In this document: in pieces, positions 13,084 to 13,317 of the stretch
Layout: each line of letters begins with the position of its first letter
How positions within the stretch are numbered: the first letter of the stretch is position 1
Assembly: GCA_021801615.1 (NCBI GenBank)
Contig: JAJYXS010000188.1
Span: forward strand, 1-13,317
Direction: 5' to 3'
DNA: 13,317 bases
From: Actinomycetes bacterium
Lineage (GTDB): Bacteria > Actinomycetota > Acidimicrobiia > Acidimicrobiales > RAAP-2
Notes under the pieces: generated by a model
Seen by the model: only the letters and a program-made list of their open reading frames with translations
Told to the model about the DNA's origin: nothing
Database searches by the model: none
Program-made: the position numbers and the translations under genes

Positions 13084-13118
13084 CGTCACCTGGGTACAGG
13101 TGTCTTCCATCGGTGACG
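13084..13118. promoter_or_regulatory. Nested inverted repeats in the PadR remnant/ArsR divergent spacer
   Basis: CGTCACC (13084-13090) is mirrored by GGTGACG (13112-13118). CACCTG (13087-13092) is also mirrored by CAGGTG (13097-13102). The cluster sits just upstream of the PadR remnant's start and could be a leftover operator. Confidence 0.4.
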
Positions 13119-13147
13119 TGGCGCGCTGGTCTCCGTGCCGGCGCGGC

Positions 13148-13176
13148 TTGCGTTGGCGGCGATGCTCTGTTATCCA
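13148..13176 (+). promoter_or_regulatory. Promoter of the ArsR-family gene
   Basis: TTGCGT (13148-13153) and TATCCA (13171-13176) are separated by 17 bp. The -10 ends seven bases before GTG 13184, which predicts a leaderless message. Confidence 0.45.
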
Positions 13177-13183
13177 TAGACCT

Positions 13184-13317
13184 GTGGAAGATAGGAGCCA
13201 AGCCGACGGACGGGCCGACCTCTACGAGCAGCTGGCACGCATCGGCAAGGTGGTCGTGCACCCCAAGCGCATCGAGCTGCTCGACCTGCTCTGCCAGGCC
13301 GAACGCAGCGTCGACGC
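13184..13317 (+). CDS. ArsR-family transcriptional regulator (3' end outside window)
   Basis: Only the first 44 residues are visible, from GTG 13184: a short polar start, then ADLYEQLARIGKVVVHPKRI and ELLDLLCQAERSVD. The segment ARIGK..HPKRIELLDLLCQ.ERSV is the opening of the ArsR/SmtB winged helix, closest in style to the actinobacterial group in which the helix is followed by a rhodanese domain. That second domain, if present, lies beyond the window. There is no Shine-Dalgarno sequence; the start sits seven bases after a -10-like TATCCA, so a leaderless mRNA is likely. A rhodanese partner would fit the sulfur/thiol theme of the left half, but this cannot be confirmed here. Confidence 0.75.
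   Translation, partial: MEDRSQADGRADLYEQLARIGKVVVHPKRIELLDLLCQAERSVD

Noticed and set aside
12515..13116. + strand ORFs in the right-hand spacer (12515-12826 and 12823-13116)
   Set aside because: The products are low-complexity Ser/Arg/Pro or repeat-derived (GWVGWVGW), with no domain; the minus strand shows PadR-like sequence instead.

Overview
The window is very GC-rich, with short operons on both strands. It looks like a chromosomal segment of a high-GC actinobacterium, most likely in or near the class Acidimicrobiia. This rests on a secreted protease carrying tandem 'GYWLV..KGAV..FGAA' repeats, an actinobacterial-type thioredoxin, several apparently leaderless starts, and an acid-type (glutamic) peptidase. 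The taxonomic call is inference from protein style, not from a marker gene.

Left part (1-2728, + strand): the 3' part of an unrecognised zinc-ribbon protein, a PaiB-type FMN-binding regulator, and a small CsoR/CstR-family repressor. The repressor's leader contains a 36-bp tandem repeat that stays open in its reading frame.

Thiol/persulfide block (2777-4512, - strand): thioredoxin, DUF302 protein and PIG-L (LmbE) deacetylase, transcribed in that order, with DUF302 and PIG-L overlapping by 4 bp. The repressor promoter and the thioredoxin promoter each carry a 16-bp ATAC-N8-GTAT element whose last three bases are also the first three bases of the -10 hexamer. I therefore infer one regulon: a CstR-like Cys/Cys sensor, lacking the copper-ligand histidine, controlling itself and the thioredoxin-DUF302-PIG-L operon. 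This is the most interesting system in the window.

Centre (4734-9793): a LOG/TIGR00725-type protein, then an OmpR-type response regulator (+) and a 1143-residue membrane hybrid histidine kinase (-). The last two are convergent, and their coding ends overlap by 19 bp. Upstream of the kinase on the same strand are two small unknown genes that overlap by 4 bp.

Right part (10659-13317): a secreted eqolisin (family G1 glutamic peptidase) with an IPT/TIG domain and C-terminal repeats, read on the - strand. It has a clear promoter, a striking array of three CGTTGA boxes at exact 11-bp spacing, and a stem-loop directly after its stop codon. Beyond it lies a gene-poor stretch of about 700 bp with a frameshifted PadR-like remnant, then the start of an ArsR-family regulator that runs off the window.

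A genome-style trait runs through the window: many spacers carry a short tandem repeat of their own, each different from the others. No tRNA, rRNA, CRISPR array, insertion sequence or replication origin was seen.
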